Source of the DNA: Terrimesophilobacter bigeumensis
Lineage (GTDB): Bacteria > Actinomycetota > Actinomycetes > Actinomycetales > Microbacteriaceae
Assembly (NCBI RefSeq): GCF_039537265.1
Contig: NZ_BAABAE010000003.1
Span: forward strand, 310,001 to 374,000
Direction: 5' to 3'
Length of the DNA: 64,000 nucleotides
The notes under the pieces were generated by a model. The model ran no database searches, was not told where the DNA came from, and worked only from the letters and a program-made list of their open reading frames with translations. Positions within the stretch are counted from its first letter, which is position 1. Each line of letters starts with the position of its first letter. Position numbers and translations under genes: made by a program. Positions 48,333 to 57,269 of this stretch are shown piece after piece.

Positions 48333-51308
48333 GTAGACTCCCACGCACACGGCGGCGAATACGAGCAGGACGGTCAACCAGATCCAGAACGGACCGTCGA
48401 TCTGTCCCCACAGTTGCCCACTCGGCAGGACGATGAGGAAGAACGCGACGAGCGCCACGAGGTAGGTGAGTGTCCACCGGACTTTACCGCCGCGGAACAG
48501 GCTCGCGCCGTCCAGGTATCCGATCGGCAGGAGCCCGATGACGAGCCCGGAGATACCCTCCACGGCGACGGCCACGAGCGAGTCGTCGAACAGGGCCCCG
48601 GCGAACGTGTTCGGCGCCACGACCCCATTCATGAGGCTGTAGACGACCCAGCTGGCCACAGAGATGCCGAGCACGATCGCCGCCCAGATGAGCACTTCCC
48701 GGACCTCGTCCTTGAGGGTTGCCGACGCGCTCAGGGAGAGCCCGAGGACCAGGCCGACAAGGAGCCCCGGTGTGAAGTCGAGCAGTCGGGAGAGGATGAC
48801 GCCCACGAGCGCGACGACGAGGCCGAAGGGCTCGAGCTCGATGACCGAGGCGATGCTCCAGCGCCTCTTGAGGATGATGCCGGTGATCGCGTTCGCGGCG
48901 TAGCCGAGCACGAACATGCCGATGACGCACGCGAGGAACAGCCGAAGCGACGAGAGGTCGAAGCCGAAGCGGGGGTCGGAGAAACTGAAGATGAGTGCCG
49001 CGAGCGTCGTGACCGCGAGGCCGCCGACGAGGCGTCGTTGGGCGAGCCAGGAGCGCATCCGGGAGAGCCACGGCAGTTTGGGTTTCGGGATCCTACCGAA
49101 CAGGCGCCCGTAGTTCTCCTCGATCGTCGAGTTGAGAAGCTCGGCGGGGAAGGCCACGAGGAACAGGAAGGCGAGGCTGCTCGCCACCGCGGCACCGATG
49201 ACCGCGGGATCGATGAAGAGACTCTGCGCGGCGGGCAGTGCCTGACTGAGGACATTGGGCGCTGCCGGCTCGTCGCGGTGGTCCTGGACCGCACTCGGAG
49301 CGCTGAGGGGAGGCAGGACGATGGTCGGAGCGGGTACCGGTGCGGGAATCACCGCAGGAACCGCAGCGACGATCGTGACCGGAACCTCTACGGTCTGGGC
49401 CACATCGCCAGGGGGTGCGACGGTGACCACGTAGTGGTGCAGGCCGGGAACGACCGTATTCGGGATCACGGTGTTGAGCCGGAACGTTCCATCGCCCTTC
49501 ACGACGCTGGTGCCGAGTGGAACCGGGGTCGAGTGCAGCTCCGCGGTCACCTTCGCACCGATCGGCAGGTCGCTGCCGACCAGAGTGATGTTCTGTCCCG
49601 GCGCCGGGCTTCCGCCGAGCGCGTGGAAATTCAGGAACCAGGAGGCGGAGAGGGTTGGCAGTGAGCCGAGCGGTGGGTTGGGCCGCGGGGTTGCCGGCGG
49701 AGTGGCCGGAGCGAGAACCGTGAGCCGAAGCTTCACGATCGAGGAGCCGCTCGAGTTTCCGGCCAGGTCGGTCTGGGAGAACGCGAAGTAGTGCACCCCG
49801 ACGCCGAGGGCGGCGCTCGGTGTGCATCGGAAACCGCTCTCGCCGGAGACCTGCGTTCCCTCCCGGCAGTCGACCGGGATCGATCCGTCGCGATAGATCC
49901 GCAGGGTGGCGTCGGGTTCGCCCATGCCGGAGATGAGCGGATGCGCGCTCGTCGTCGTCGCGAGGACGACACCGTCGGACGTCGGGCCGGTCGGCGTCCA
50001 CAGTTCGAAGGCCTCTGGCGCGGTCGTGTCCACGGTCAGGCTCAGTTCCGGGCTCGCCGGAGCCGAGGTGTTGCCGGCGACGTCGGTCTGGGTGAAGGGA
50101 AGGAGGAAGGTCCCGTCCGGGATGAGCGAGGTCTCGAGAGTGCAGCTCCAGTCTCCGGTGATGCTCACCGTGACCGTCTCGGTACAGGCGCCCGCCACCG
50201 AATCGATCATCGCACCGGGTTCACCTGTGCCGACGATGGTGGGGGTCGGATCGTTCGTCAGGGCCTCGATCGTGCTTTCGGAGGTGGTGCCGGCGGGCGA
50301 GGTGATGACGGGGGGTGCCGGCGGGGTGCTGTCGCGGATGGTGATCGTCACGGCCGGCGAGCTCAGCTCCGACGTGTTCCCGGCGAGGTCGGTCTGCGTG
50401 GCGGTGAGGTCGTGGTCGCCCTCCGACAGGATCGCCGTGAGCGTGCACGACCAGGCCCCGGCGTCATCCGCGAGGATCGCCCCCGCCGCACAGTCTGCCG
50501 GGACGCCGTCGACGAGGAGCTGGACGGTCGCGCCACCCTCGGCGCCCCCGCTGATCGTCGGCGCAGGAGAACTGTCGACCATTCCCTCGAAACCGTTGAT
50601 GGTCGGTGGGGTCGGGGCGACGGTGTCGATGTGGATGGTCCGCGGCTCCGACTGCAGCTCGTCGCTCGTCACGCGGTACGTGTAGTTCCCGTCGGCCAGC
50701 GCAGGGTCGGCCGTGCACTCCCAGGCGAGGTCGTGCACGGTTCCGGAGCACAGTACGACGCTCGTGTCCGTCGTCACCTGGAAGGCCTGCCCGCCGGCGG
50801 TCCCCGTGAATGACGGGGTGTCGTCATTCGTGTATGAGTCGCCCGCCGGGGAGGTGATCGTCGGCGGGTCAACGCTGGTCGGCGGCTCATCGTTCTGCTT
50901 GTCGACGAGGGTGATCAGGATCGTGGCGCTCGGGAGCGACGTCCCGTCACCATTGGTCGCCGTCGCCCGGAGGTAGTTGAGCCCCAGCTGCAGGGAACCG
51001 GTGAAAGACCCGCCATCGCCGGAGCACGACCAGACCTGTTTCGACTCGGGGTTCGGATTCACCATGGTGCAGAGTGGTGTGAAGGTGATGTTGTCGCTCG
51101 ATACGCTGACGGTGACGACGTCGACCCCGACATCCATCGACCCGTGGATCTGGGCTTCCTGGCTGGAGGTGGTGACCCAGGGATCGTGGGGCTGGTCGAT
51201 CACGGGCGCCGCGGGTACGGCAGCCCAGGCGGGCGACGATCCGATCGCCACGGACAACAGGGCGATGGCGCTGACGGTGATGATCGTGGCGACTTTGCGC
51301 ACGCCCAT
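48222..51308 (-). CDS. Large secreted Ig-like repeat protein with C-terminal nine-helix membrane domain (paralogue 1)
   Basis: This 1,028-residue protein starts with a Sec signal (MGVRKVATIITVSAIALLSV...AWA, cleavage near residue 29). The extracellular part, residues 30-640, holds several Ig-like repeats with recurring phrases such as ITSPAG-T-NDxTPTxxGTGEPGA, TQTDLAGNTS and pairs of Cys probably forming disulfides. A Pro/Ala-rich linker (about 630-695) leads to a membrane domain from about 696 with nine predicted helices. That domain contains FPAELLNSTIEENYGRLFGR, SDPRFGFDLSSLRLFLAC and GLVIGLLPIGYLDG. The GLLP element recalls the membrane proteins sometimes named FGLLP-motif proteins. Function is unknown; surface anchoring or sensing is possible. 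ATG 51308 is preferred over TTG 51335. It overlaps the YyaL gene antisense by 111 bp. Confidence 0.82.
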   Translation of the reverse strand: MGVRKVATIITVSAIALLSVAIGSSPAWAAVPAAPVIDQPHDPWVTTSSQEAQIHGSMDVGVDVVTVSVSSDNITFTPLCTMVNPNPESKQVWSCSGDGGSFTGSLQLGLNYLRATATNGDGTSLPSATILITLVDKQNDEPPTSVDPPTITSPAGDSYTNDDTPSFTGTAGGQAFQVTTDTSVVLCSGTVHDLAWECTADPALADGNYTYRVTSDELQSEPRTIHIDTVAPTPPTINGFEGMVDSSPAPTISGGAEGGATVQLLVDGVPADCAAGAILADDAGAWSCTLTAILSEGDHDLTATQTDLAGNTSELSSPAVTITIRDSTPPAPPVITSPAGTTSESTIEALTNDPTPTIVGTGEPGAMIDSVAGACTETVTVSITGDWSCTLETSLIPDGTFLLPFTQTDVAGNTSAPASPELSLTVDTTAPEAFELWTPTGPTSDGVVLATTTSAHPLISGMGEPDATLRIYRDGSIPVDCREGTQVSGESGFRCTPSAALGVGVHYFAFSQTDLAGNSSGSSIVKLRLTVLAPATPPATPRPNPPLGSLPTLSASWFLNFHALGGSPAPGQNITLVGSDLPIGAKVTAELHSTPVPLGTSVVKGDGTFRLNTVIPNTVVPGLHHYVVTVAPPGDVAQTVEVPVTIVAAVPAVIPAPVPAPTIVLPPLSAPSAVQDHRDEPAAPNVLSQALPAAQSLFIDPAVIGAAVASSLAFLFLVAFPAELLNSTIEENYGRLFGRIPKPKLPWLSRMRSWLAQRRLVGGLAVTTLAALIFSFSDPRFGFDLSSLRLFLACVIGMFVLGYAANAITGIILKRRWSIASVIELEPFGLVVALVGVILSRLLDFTPGLLVGLVLGLSLSASATLKDEVREVLIWAAIVLGISVASWVVYSLMNGVVAPNTFAGALFDDSLVAVAVEGISGLVIGLLPIGYLDGASLFRGGKVRWTLTYLVALVAFFLIVLPSGQLWGQIDGPFWIWLTVLLVFAAVCVGVYLWFRAHPEADEAGNVGDREPADEVAAQVGGGQTVVK

Positions 51309-51400
51309 AAGGGGACTTCTCTCGGATAGGCACAATTCCGCGGGGGACGGAAATTCGGGTAAGAGCCAGGAACCAGAGAGGAGGCCCCAGACAGTGACAA

Positions 51401-51446
51401 CAATCTAATACTTGACGGAGCAGTTGTCACTAACGAATATATCGCT
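51401..51446 (-). promoter_or_regulatory. Promoter with upstream GCGATATA box, Ig-like paralogue 1
   Basis: Reading on the minus strand: GCGATATA (51446-51439), 30 bp, then TAGATTGT (51408-51401). TAGATT serves as -10 and GTGACA (51431-51426), 17 bp before it, as -35. The same arrangement with identical spacing precedes the paralogue at 54629-54674. The predicted leader is about 88 nt. Confidence 0.65.
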
Positions 51447-51491
51447 TAGGTGGGAAGGCCAGGTGCACACCACCGGAGCAACGGTGTGACG

Positions 51492-54400
51492 CTAGCGGGA
51501 CACCGTCTCGTGCTCGCGATGGTCGGTGGTTGCAGCCTCGCGTCCGGCCGCCGATTCTGCGATGCCGTCGGAAGCGTCCGTGTCATCCTCGGGTTCCGGA
51601 TGCGCCCGGAACCACAGGTAAACCCCGACGCACAGGGCGGCGAACGCGAGCAGCACCGCCAGCCAGATCCAGAACGGACCCTGGATGTCGCCCCACAGCG
51701 CCCCGCTCGGCACGACCACCGCGAAGAACGCGACGAGGGCGACGAGGTAGGTTCCGAGCCACTGCCAGCGGGAGTGCCGGTAGAGGCTGCGGCCGTCCAG
51801 GAAGCCGATCGGCAGGAGCCCGATGACGAGGCCCGAGATGCCCTCGGTCGCCACGGCCACGAAGGTGTCGTCGACGAGCGCGCCGCCGAAGGTGCCGGGG
51901 GCGACGATGCCGGAGAAGAAGCTGTAGCCGAGCCAGCCGACGATCGACAGACCGAGTATGGCGCCCGCCCAGGTGAGCACGTACCGGGCCTCGTCCCGCA
52001 GCTTCGCGGAGGCGCTCAGCGAGAGTCCGAGGACGAGCCCGATGAGGAGCCCCGGTGCGAAGTCGAGCAACCGGGAGAGCACGACGCCGGCGAGGGCGAC
52101 GAGCAGGCCGAACGGTTGGAGTTCGATGACCGAGGCGATGCTCCAGCGCCGCTGGAGGATGGCGCTCGTGATCACGTTCGCGATCCAGCCCAGCACGAAC
52201 ATGCCGATGGCGCAGGCCAGGAACAACCGCAGGGAGGTGAGGTCGAATCCGAATCGCGGATCGGAGAAGCTCAGGATGAGGGCCGCGAGCGTCGTGAGGG
52301 CGAGACCGCCGACGACCGGGGTCCTCTTCAATCGATTTCGCACGCGATCCAGCCAGGGCAGCTTCGGCTTGCGGATCCGGCCGAACAGTCGCTGGTAGTT
52401 CTCGTCGAGGGTCGAGTTCAGCAGCTCGGCGGGCAGGGCGACCAGGAACAGCAGGGCGAGGCTGCTCCCGGCGGCCGCAGCGAGCACGACCGGGTTGGTG
52501 ATGATGTCCTGCAGCGTCGGCAACGACTGGCTCAGGGTGCTCGGAGCCGCCGGTTCCGTGCGGTCCGCCGTTGCCGCGGTGACGCCCGACCCACCCGGGT
52601 CAAGCGGGGGAAGGTCCTTGTCCGTGACGGCGGGCGGCGGCGGGATGACGGACTCGGGAGCCGCCATGACGGTGACGGGGCTCTCTACGGTCTGCGGCTC
52701 GCCGTCGAGGGGGCTCACGGTGACGACATAGTGGTGATCGCCTGGCGCGACGGTGTTCGGTATGTGGGTGTTGAGCGTGAACGTGCCGTCGTCCTTGACG
52801 ACCGTGGTACCGAGGGGCACCGGGTCGGAGTGGAGTTCGCCCACGACCGTGGCTCCCGCCGGCAGCGAGCTACCGGTGAGGACGACGTTCTGGCCGGGAG
52901 TCGGCGCGTCGTTGTCCGACGTGAACGCGAGCGACCAGAGGATGCCGACGGTCGGCTGCGGCGCGGGCGGCGGTGCCGGCGGTGCCGGCGGTGCGAGAAC
53001 TGTCAGTCTCAGGTAGACGACCGGGCTGCCGCTCGAGTTGCCGGCGCTGTCGACCTGGGTGAAGCCGAAGTTGTAGGTTCCGGGGCTGAGCGCCGGCGCA
53101 ACGGTGCAGCCGAAGCCACCCTCTCCGGCGTACTGCGGGCCCTCGTCACACGGGACAGGAATCGACCCGTTGCGATAGATGTAGATCCGTGCGCTGCCCT
53201 CCCCGTTGCCGGAGATGAACGGATGCGGATTCGAGGTCGTCGCGGTCGTCACACCTCCTGATGTGGTGCCGGTGGGCGTCCACAACTCGAAGTAGGTCGG
53301 TGCGACGGTGTCGAGCGAGAAGCGGACGAAGGGACTCGTGAGCGGCGACGAGTTCAAGGCGGCATCGGTCTGGCCGAAGTGCACGTCGTAGTCGCCGTCC
53401 GGGGTCATCGGCGTCGTCAACTGGCACGACCAGTTGCCGCTGCCATCCACGATCGTCGGCACGATCATACAGGTGTTGCCGACAACATCCAGGGTCGCAC
53501 CGGGCTCGCCGGTTCCGTAGACGGTCGGGTTGGTGTCATTGGTAACGACGAGGTTCATGCCGGCGAAGATGTCGCCGATGGGCGAGGTCACAATCGGCGC
53601 AGCGGGTGGGGTGTTGTCGGTGACGGTGAAAGACTCACCGACGCTCAGGGGGGAGATGTTGCCGGCCAGGTCGGTCTGGAATGCGGTCAGGGTGTGCGGT
53701 CCTGCGGGCAGGCCATCCGGGAGGTTGCAGGACCAGTAACCGGTGTAGTCGATCGGCCCGGTGTTGCACGGCACGGAGACGCCGTCGACCAACAGGTCGA
53801 TCGTGGCGTTCTCCTCGGCACTGCCGGAGACGGGCGCTCCAGGGCTGCTGTCGACCGGGGTCACCATCGCGTCGATCACGGGCGCTGCCGGGGCGACCGT
53901 ATCGATGTGGATGAACCGGGAAGTCGAGAAGACCTCTGTGGCGCTGTACGAGGTGCTGACCATGTACTCGTAGTCGCCGTCGGGCAGCGCCGGTGAGGCC
54001 TCGCAGTTCCAACTGAGGTTGACCACGGTTCCGTCGCAGAAGGTGAAGGACTCATCCGTCGTGAAGACGGTGAAGTAGCTTCCCTCGGCTGTGCCGGCGA
54101 ACGTCGGCATGTTGTCGTTCGTGTAGATGTCATCTGCCGGCGAGGTGATCGTCGGCGGGTTCACGAGGGTGATGAGGATGGACGGGCCGAGCACGGAGGT
54201 CCCGTCCACATTCGTGGCGGTGGCCGCAAGGTAGTTGTCGCCCAACGCGAGGCTTGCCGAGGTCGGAGCGCAGCCGAACCACCCTGTCCCACCCGGAGTG
54301 TCGGTCATTGTGCAGTACGGGACGTTGCTCACCACGTCGTTGCTCAGGTAGACGTCGACCTGGGTGACGTCGATGTCCTTGTTGCCCTGCAACGTCGGCT

Positions 54401-54548
54401 GGTCGTAGCTCGTGGTCCAGGGGGAGAACGTCTGGTTGATGGTCGGCGGGGCCGGGATAGCGGCATAGGCCGCCATCGATCCGGTGACGACGGAGAGCCC
54501 GACGAGCGCCATGACGGCGCCGACGGCGGCTATCTTGCGCGAGATCAC
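51492..54548 (-). CDS. Large secreted Ig-like repeat protein with C-terminal nine-helix membrane domain (paralogue 2)
   Basis: This 1,018-residue protein has the same layout as the gene downstream of it: signal peptide (MISRKIAAVGAVMALVGLSVVTGSMAAYA), Ig-like repeats with NDNMPTFAGTAEGS, NDTNPTVYGTGEPGA, TQVDSAGNSSGS and paired cysteines, a long Pro-rich linker (PPAPPAPPPAPQPT), and a membrane domain from about residue 685. The membrane part is roughly 70% identical by eye between the two, much more than the ectodomains, so the membrane domain is the conserved module. It starts with GTG at 54548. The stop is followed by a 183-bp gap to paralogue 1. Tandem duplication followed by ectodomain divergence is the simplest history. 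Function unknown. Confidence 0.82.
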   Translation of the reverse strand: MISRKIAAVGAVMALVGLSVVTGSMAAYAAIPAPPTINQTFSPWTTSYDQPTLQGNKDIDVTQVDVYLSNDVVSNVPYCTMTDTPGGTGWFGCAPTSASLALGDNYLAATATNVDGTSVLGPSILITLVNPPTITSPADDIYTNDNMPTFAGTAEGSYFTVFTTDESFTFCDGTVVNLSWNCEASPALPDGDYEYMVSTSYSATEVFSTSRFIHIDTVAPAAPVIDAMVTPVDSSPGAPVSGSAEENATIDLLVDGVSVPCNTGPIDYTGYWSCNLPDGLPAGPHTLTAFQTDLAGNISPLSVGESFTVTDNTPPAAPIVTSPIGDIFAGMNLVVTNDTNPTVYGTGEPGATLDVVGNTCMIVPTIVDGSGNWSCQLTTPMTPDGDYDVHFGQTDAALNSSPLTSPFVRFSLDTVAPTYFELWTPTGTTSGGVTTATTSNPHPFISGNGEGSARIYIYRNGSIPVPCDEGPQYAGEGGFGCTVAPALSPGTYNFGFTQVDSAGNSSGSPVVYLRLTVLAPPAPPAPPPAPQPTVGILWSLAFTSDNDAPTPGQNVVLTGSSLPAGATVVGELHSDPVPLGTTVVKDDGTFTLNTHIPNTVAPGDHHYVVTVSPLDGEPQTVESPVTVMAAPESVIPPPPAVTDKDLPPLDPGGSGVTAATADRTEPAAPSTLSQSLPTLQDIITNPVVLAAAAGSSLALLFLVALPAELLNSTLDENYQRLFGRIRKPKLPWLDRVRNRLKRTPVVGGLALTTLAALILSFSDPRFGFDLTSLRLFLACAIGMFVLGWIANVITSAILQRRWSIASVIELQPFGLLVALAGVVLSRLLDFAPGLLIGLVLGLSLSASAKLRDEARYVLTWAGAILGLSIVGWLGYSFFSGIVAPGTFGGALVDDTFVAVATEGISGLVIGLLPIGFLDGRSLYRHSRWQWLGTYLVALVAFFAVVVPSGALWGDIQGPFWIWLAVLLAFAALCVGVYLWFRAHPEPEDDTDASDGIAESAAGREAATTDHREHETVSR

Positions 54549-54628
54549 GGGCGACTTCCCTCACTGCAGGGTTGCCGGCTGGCGGCACGGGGGTTGGGTT
54601 GCGGCGGCTGCGGGTCCGGCGCTTCAAC

Positions 54629-54674
54629 ACAATCTAGCGTTGAATCGAGTCGATATCAGCAAGTGGTATATCGC
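54629..54674 (-). promoter_or_regulatory. Promoter with upstream GCGATATA box, Ig-like paralogue 2
   Basis: On the minus strand GCGATATA (54674-54667) is followed after exactly 30 bp by TAGATTGT (54636-54629). The -10 is TAGATT and the -35 is CTGATA (54659-54654), 17 bp apart. Intervening bases are otherwise not conserved with paralogue 1, which argues for selection on the boxes. The predicted leader is about 75 nt. Confidence 0.65.
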
Positions 54675-54681
54675 GAAGGCG

Positions 54682-56313
54682 CTATCGCCAGGTCGGAAGC
54701 CAGTAATGCGATTGGATGAACTCGAGCGGCACCTGCATCCCGGTCCAGAGCGGGAAGAAGAACGCGCTCGCGAGCACCATCGCGGCCAGGACGACCGCGA
54801 GAAGCCGGATGCCGCCCAACCGGCGCCAGGTCTCATCCGTCCTCTTCCCGAGCAGCAGGCCCATCGTGAAGACGAGAGCGAGGATGAGGAACGGCTCGAA
54901 CACGATCGTGTAGAACTGGAACACCGTGCGGTTCAGGTAGAGAAGCCACGGCAGGTAGCCGGCCGCGAGTCCCATGAGAATGGCCCCGACCTGCCACTCC
55001 CGGTATCGCACCAGCCGATAGACCAAGTAGCAGGCGGCGGCGACGGCGGCCCACCAGATGAACGGGTTGGCGATGCCGGTGATCGACTCGCCGCAGCGGG
55101 TGAACTCGCATCCGAGTTCCCCCCGGTCCGTCCCGAGGTAGTACATCGCGGTCGGGCGCACCATGAGCAGCCAGGTGAGCGGATTCGCCTGGTAGCCGTG
55201 CGGCTGGTGCTCGCCGATGTGGTAGGCGTAGGCGCTCGCCTGGTAGTGCCAGAAGCTCTGCAGGTCGAGGGGGACCCAGGCGAGCAGCCCCTGCCAGGCG
55301 TTACCGGCCTGCTCCGCCCAGTGCCGGTAGTAGCCGCCGTCGGTGGAGAACCAGCCGGTCCAGGTCACGAGGTAGGTCGCGAGTGCGATCGGGACCATGA
55401 GCAGGAAGGTCGCCGGAGCCTGCTTGAACGCCGTGCCGCTGCCGAAGAAGGTGACGCCGGCGCGGCGGCGGGCCACGGCGTCGACGACAAGTGTGTAGAG
55501 GGCGAAACCGGCCAGGTAGTAGAGGCCGTTCCACTTGACAGCGGAAGCGAGTCCGAAGGCGAGCCCCGCCGCGAGGAGCCAGGGGCGCCACCAGAGCGCG
55601 GGCCCCCAGTCGATCGTGCGGCCGGCATCCGCTCGTCGCCGGAGCCAGCGGTCGAGGCGGCGCCTGCTGTGGCCGCGGTCGAGAAGGATGGCGCCGAAGC
55701 CCAGAAGGACGAAGAACGCGAGGATGCCGTCGAGCAGGGCGACGCGCGACATGACGATCGCGTTGCCGTCGATCGCGAGAAGGCCGCCGGCGATCGTCGC
55801 CAGCAGGGTCGAGTGGAAGAGGCCCTTCGCGATGATGGTGACGAGGGCGACCAGCAGGATGCCGACGACGGCCGTGCCGATACGCCAGCCCACCGCATCC
55901 TGTGCGCCGAAGATGGCGAGGCCGATCGCGATGATCCACTTGCCGAGCGGAGGGTGCACGACGTAGGAGCCGGTGTCGAGGTAGCCGTCGACGCTGCCGG
56001 TGTTGAAGGAGGCGTTGGCCTCGGCGGGCCACTGGGACTCGTAGCCGAGGTGGAGGAGGGTCCAGGCGTCCTTGACGTAGTAGGTCTCGTCGAACACGAG
56101 GAAGTGGGGGTTGCCGAGGTTCCAGAGCCTCAGGACCGCCGCGAGCACGGTGACCGCGATCGGGCCGCCCCACGCCCAGGCGCGTTGCCTGCCCGGGCTC
56201 GACAGCATCCGCCCCCACCAGGCGTCCAGGCGCGAACCGCGTGGCTCGGCCGCAGTGCCGGCAGGGTGGAGCCCCCCGGCGACCACCTCATCGAACTCGC
56301 GGCCACCGGTCAC
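54682..56313 (-). CDS. Polyprenyl-phosphate-mannose-protein mannosyltransferase (PMT family, GT39)
   Basis: This 543-residue integral membrane glycosyltransferase transfers mannose from polyprenyl phosphate to Ser/Thr of proteins during Sec export. The catalytic Asp-Glu pair is at 75-76 (FDETYYVKDAWTLL) in the first outer loop, with HPPLGKWIIAIG, KWNGLYYLAGFALYT and about 11 helices. The C-terminal RTVFQFYTIVFEPFLILAL and WLPTWR are typical of actinobacterial Pmt. It starts with GTG at 56313, divergent from rsmI, and its stop is eight bases from the promoter box of the Ig-like paralogue 2. The Ser/Thr/Pro-rich ectodomain proteins next door are plausible acceptors, which is inference. Confidence 0.93.
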   Translation of the reverse strand: MTGGREFDEVVAGGLHPAGTAAEPRGSRLDAWWGRMLSSPGRQRAWAWGGPIAVTVLAAVLRLWNLGNPHFLVFDETYYVKDAWTLLHLGYESQWPAEANASFNTGSVDGYLDTGSYVVHPPLGKWIIAIGLAIFGAQDAVGWRIGTAVVGILLVALVTIIAKGLFHSTLLATIAGGLLAIDGNAIVMSRVALLDGILAFFVLLGFGAILLDRGHSRRRLDRWLRRRADAGRTIDWGPALWWRPWLLAAGLAFGLASAVKWNGLYYLAGFALYTLVVDAVARRRAGVTFFGSGTAFKQAPATFLLMVPIALATYLVTWTGWFSTDGGYYRHWAEQAGNAWQGLLAWVPLDLQSFWHYQASAYAYHIGEHQPHGYQANPLTWLLMVRPTAMYYLGTDRGELGCEFTRCGESITGIANPFIWWAAVAAACYLVYRLVRYREWQVGAILMGLAAGYLPWLLYLNRTVFQFYTIVFEPFLILALVFTMGLLLGKRTDETWRRLGGIRLLAVVLAAMVLASAFFFPLWTGMQVPLEFIQSHYWLPTWR

Positions 56314-56349
56314 CCCGCCATGCTAGCCGCCGAATGGGAGGATGGGGCG

Positions 56350-57162
56350 GTGATCATCCTCGCGGCCACCCCCATCGGCAACCTCGGCGACGCGTCGCGG
56401 CGGCTGGTCGAAGCGCTCGAGAACGCGGAGACGATCGCCGCGGAGGACACCCGCACGACCATGCACCTGCTGCGCGCGCTCGGCATCGAGAACCGGCCGC
56501 GCCTGATCGCGCTCCACGAGCACAATGAGGTCGAGAAGGCCGCCGAGATCGTCGAGCTCGCGCGCGACGCGGATGTCCTGGTGCTGACGGATGCCGGCAT
56601 GCCGGCGATCAGCGACCCCGGCTTCCCCCTCGTGGCGGCGGCCGCGGCGGCCGGCGTCACCGTCACCGCGATCCCCGGCCCGAGCGCGGTGCTCACCGCG
56701 CTCGCGGTCTCCGGCCTGCCGACCGATCGGTTCACGTTCGAGGGGTTCGTCCCGCGCAAGGGGCGTGTGGCCTGGTTCTCCGCACTCGCACACGAGGAGC
56801 GCACGATGGTGTTCTTCGAGTCGCCCAACCGCCTCGCCGAGTCCCTGGCCGACCTCGCGGCGGCACTCGGTGGCGCGCGTCGCGTCGTCGTCGCGCGGGA
56901 GCTGACGAAACTGCACGAGGAGGTGCGTCGGGGAACGGCCGATGAGCTCGCCGCCTGGGCGGCATCCGGGGTGCGCGGCGAGATCTGCATCGTCGTCGCC
57001 GGGGCCGAGCCGGCATCCGCATCTCTCGACGGGGGGATCGCACAGGTGCTTGCGCTCGTCGCGGCCGGAACGGGCCTCAAGGATGCCGCCGGCGAGGTCG
57101 CCGAGGCCACCGGGCTCAGCCGTCGCAGCCTCTATCAGGGCGCGTTGAGCTCCCGTCCGTAA
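56350..57162 (+). CDS. rsmI: 16S rRNA (cytidine(1402)-2'-O)-methyltransferase RsmI
   Basis: This 270-residue SAM-dependent enzyme of the tetrapyrrole-methylase fold 2'-O-methylates C1402 in the ribosomal P site. Characteristic parts are ILAATPIGNLGDAS, AAEDTRTTMHLLRALGI, LTDAGMPAISDPGFPLV, IPGPSAVLTALAVSGLPTDRFTFEGFVPRKG and ELTKLHEE. GTG 56350 with GGAGG eight bases upstream is chosen; ATG 56320 would add ten residues. The frame is open for a further 1.8 kb upstream, but that is only antisense to pmt. Confidence 0.93.
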   Translation: MIILAATPIGNLGDASRRLVEALENAETIAAEDTRTTMHLLRALGIENRPRLIALHEHNEVEKAAEIVELARDADVLVLTDAGMPAISDPGFPLVAAAAAAGVTVTAIPGPSAVLTALAVSGLPTDRFTFEGFVPRKGRVAWFSALAHEERTMVFFESPNRLAESLADLAAALGGARRVVVARELTKLHEEVRRGTADELAAWAASGVRGEICIVVAGAEPASASLDGGIAQVLALVAAGTGLKDAAGEVAEATGLSRRSLYQGALSSRP

Positions 57163-57217
57163 GCCCTACGCGACTGAGTCAACCCGCCCTTGCAGGCTCG
57201 GTCGGCGCTGGCGTCGC

Positions 57218-57236
57218 ACGGTTGCTGTGCAACCGT
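57218..57236. terminator. Hairpin between rsmI and metG
   Basis: ACGGTTG and CAACCGT pair around CTGTG in the 107-bp gap between rsmI and metG. A weak intrinsic terminator or leader hairpin is possible; no U-tract follows. Confidence 0.3.
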
Positions 57237-57269
57237 CATGGCTCCAGCGCGCGGAATAGGATTGAGCGC

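Noticed and set aside
54484..56349. A long plus-strand extension upstream of rsmI
   Set aside because: It is antisense to pmt, which has clear motifs; the rsmI domain begins at the GTG 56350 with its own ribosome binding site.
57163..57240. Possible degenerate copy of the 66-bp element between rsmI and metG
   Set aside because: Only GAGTCAACC is shared; arms and loop do not match.
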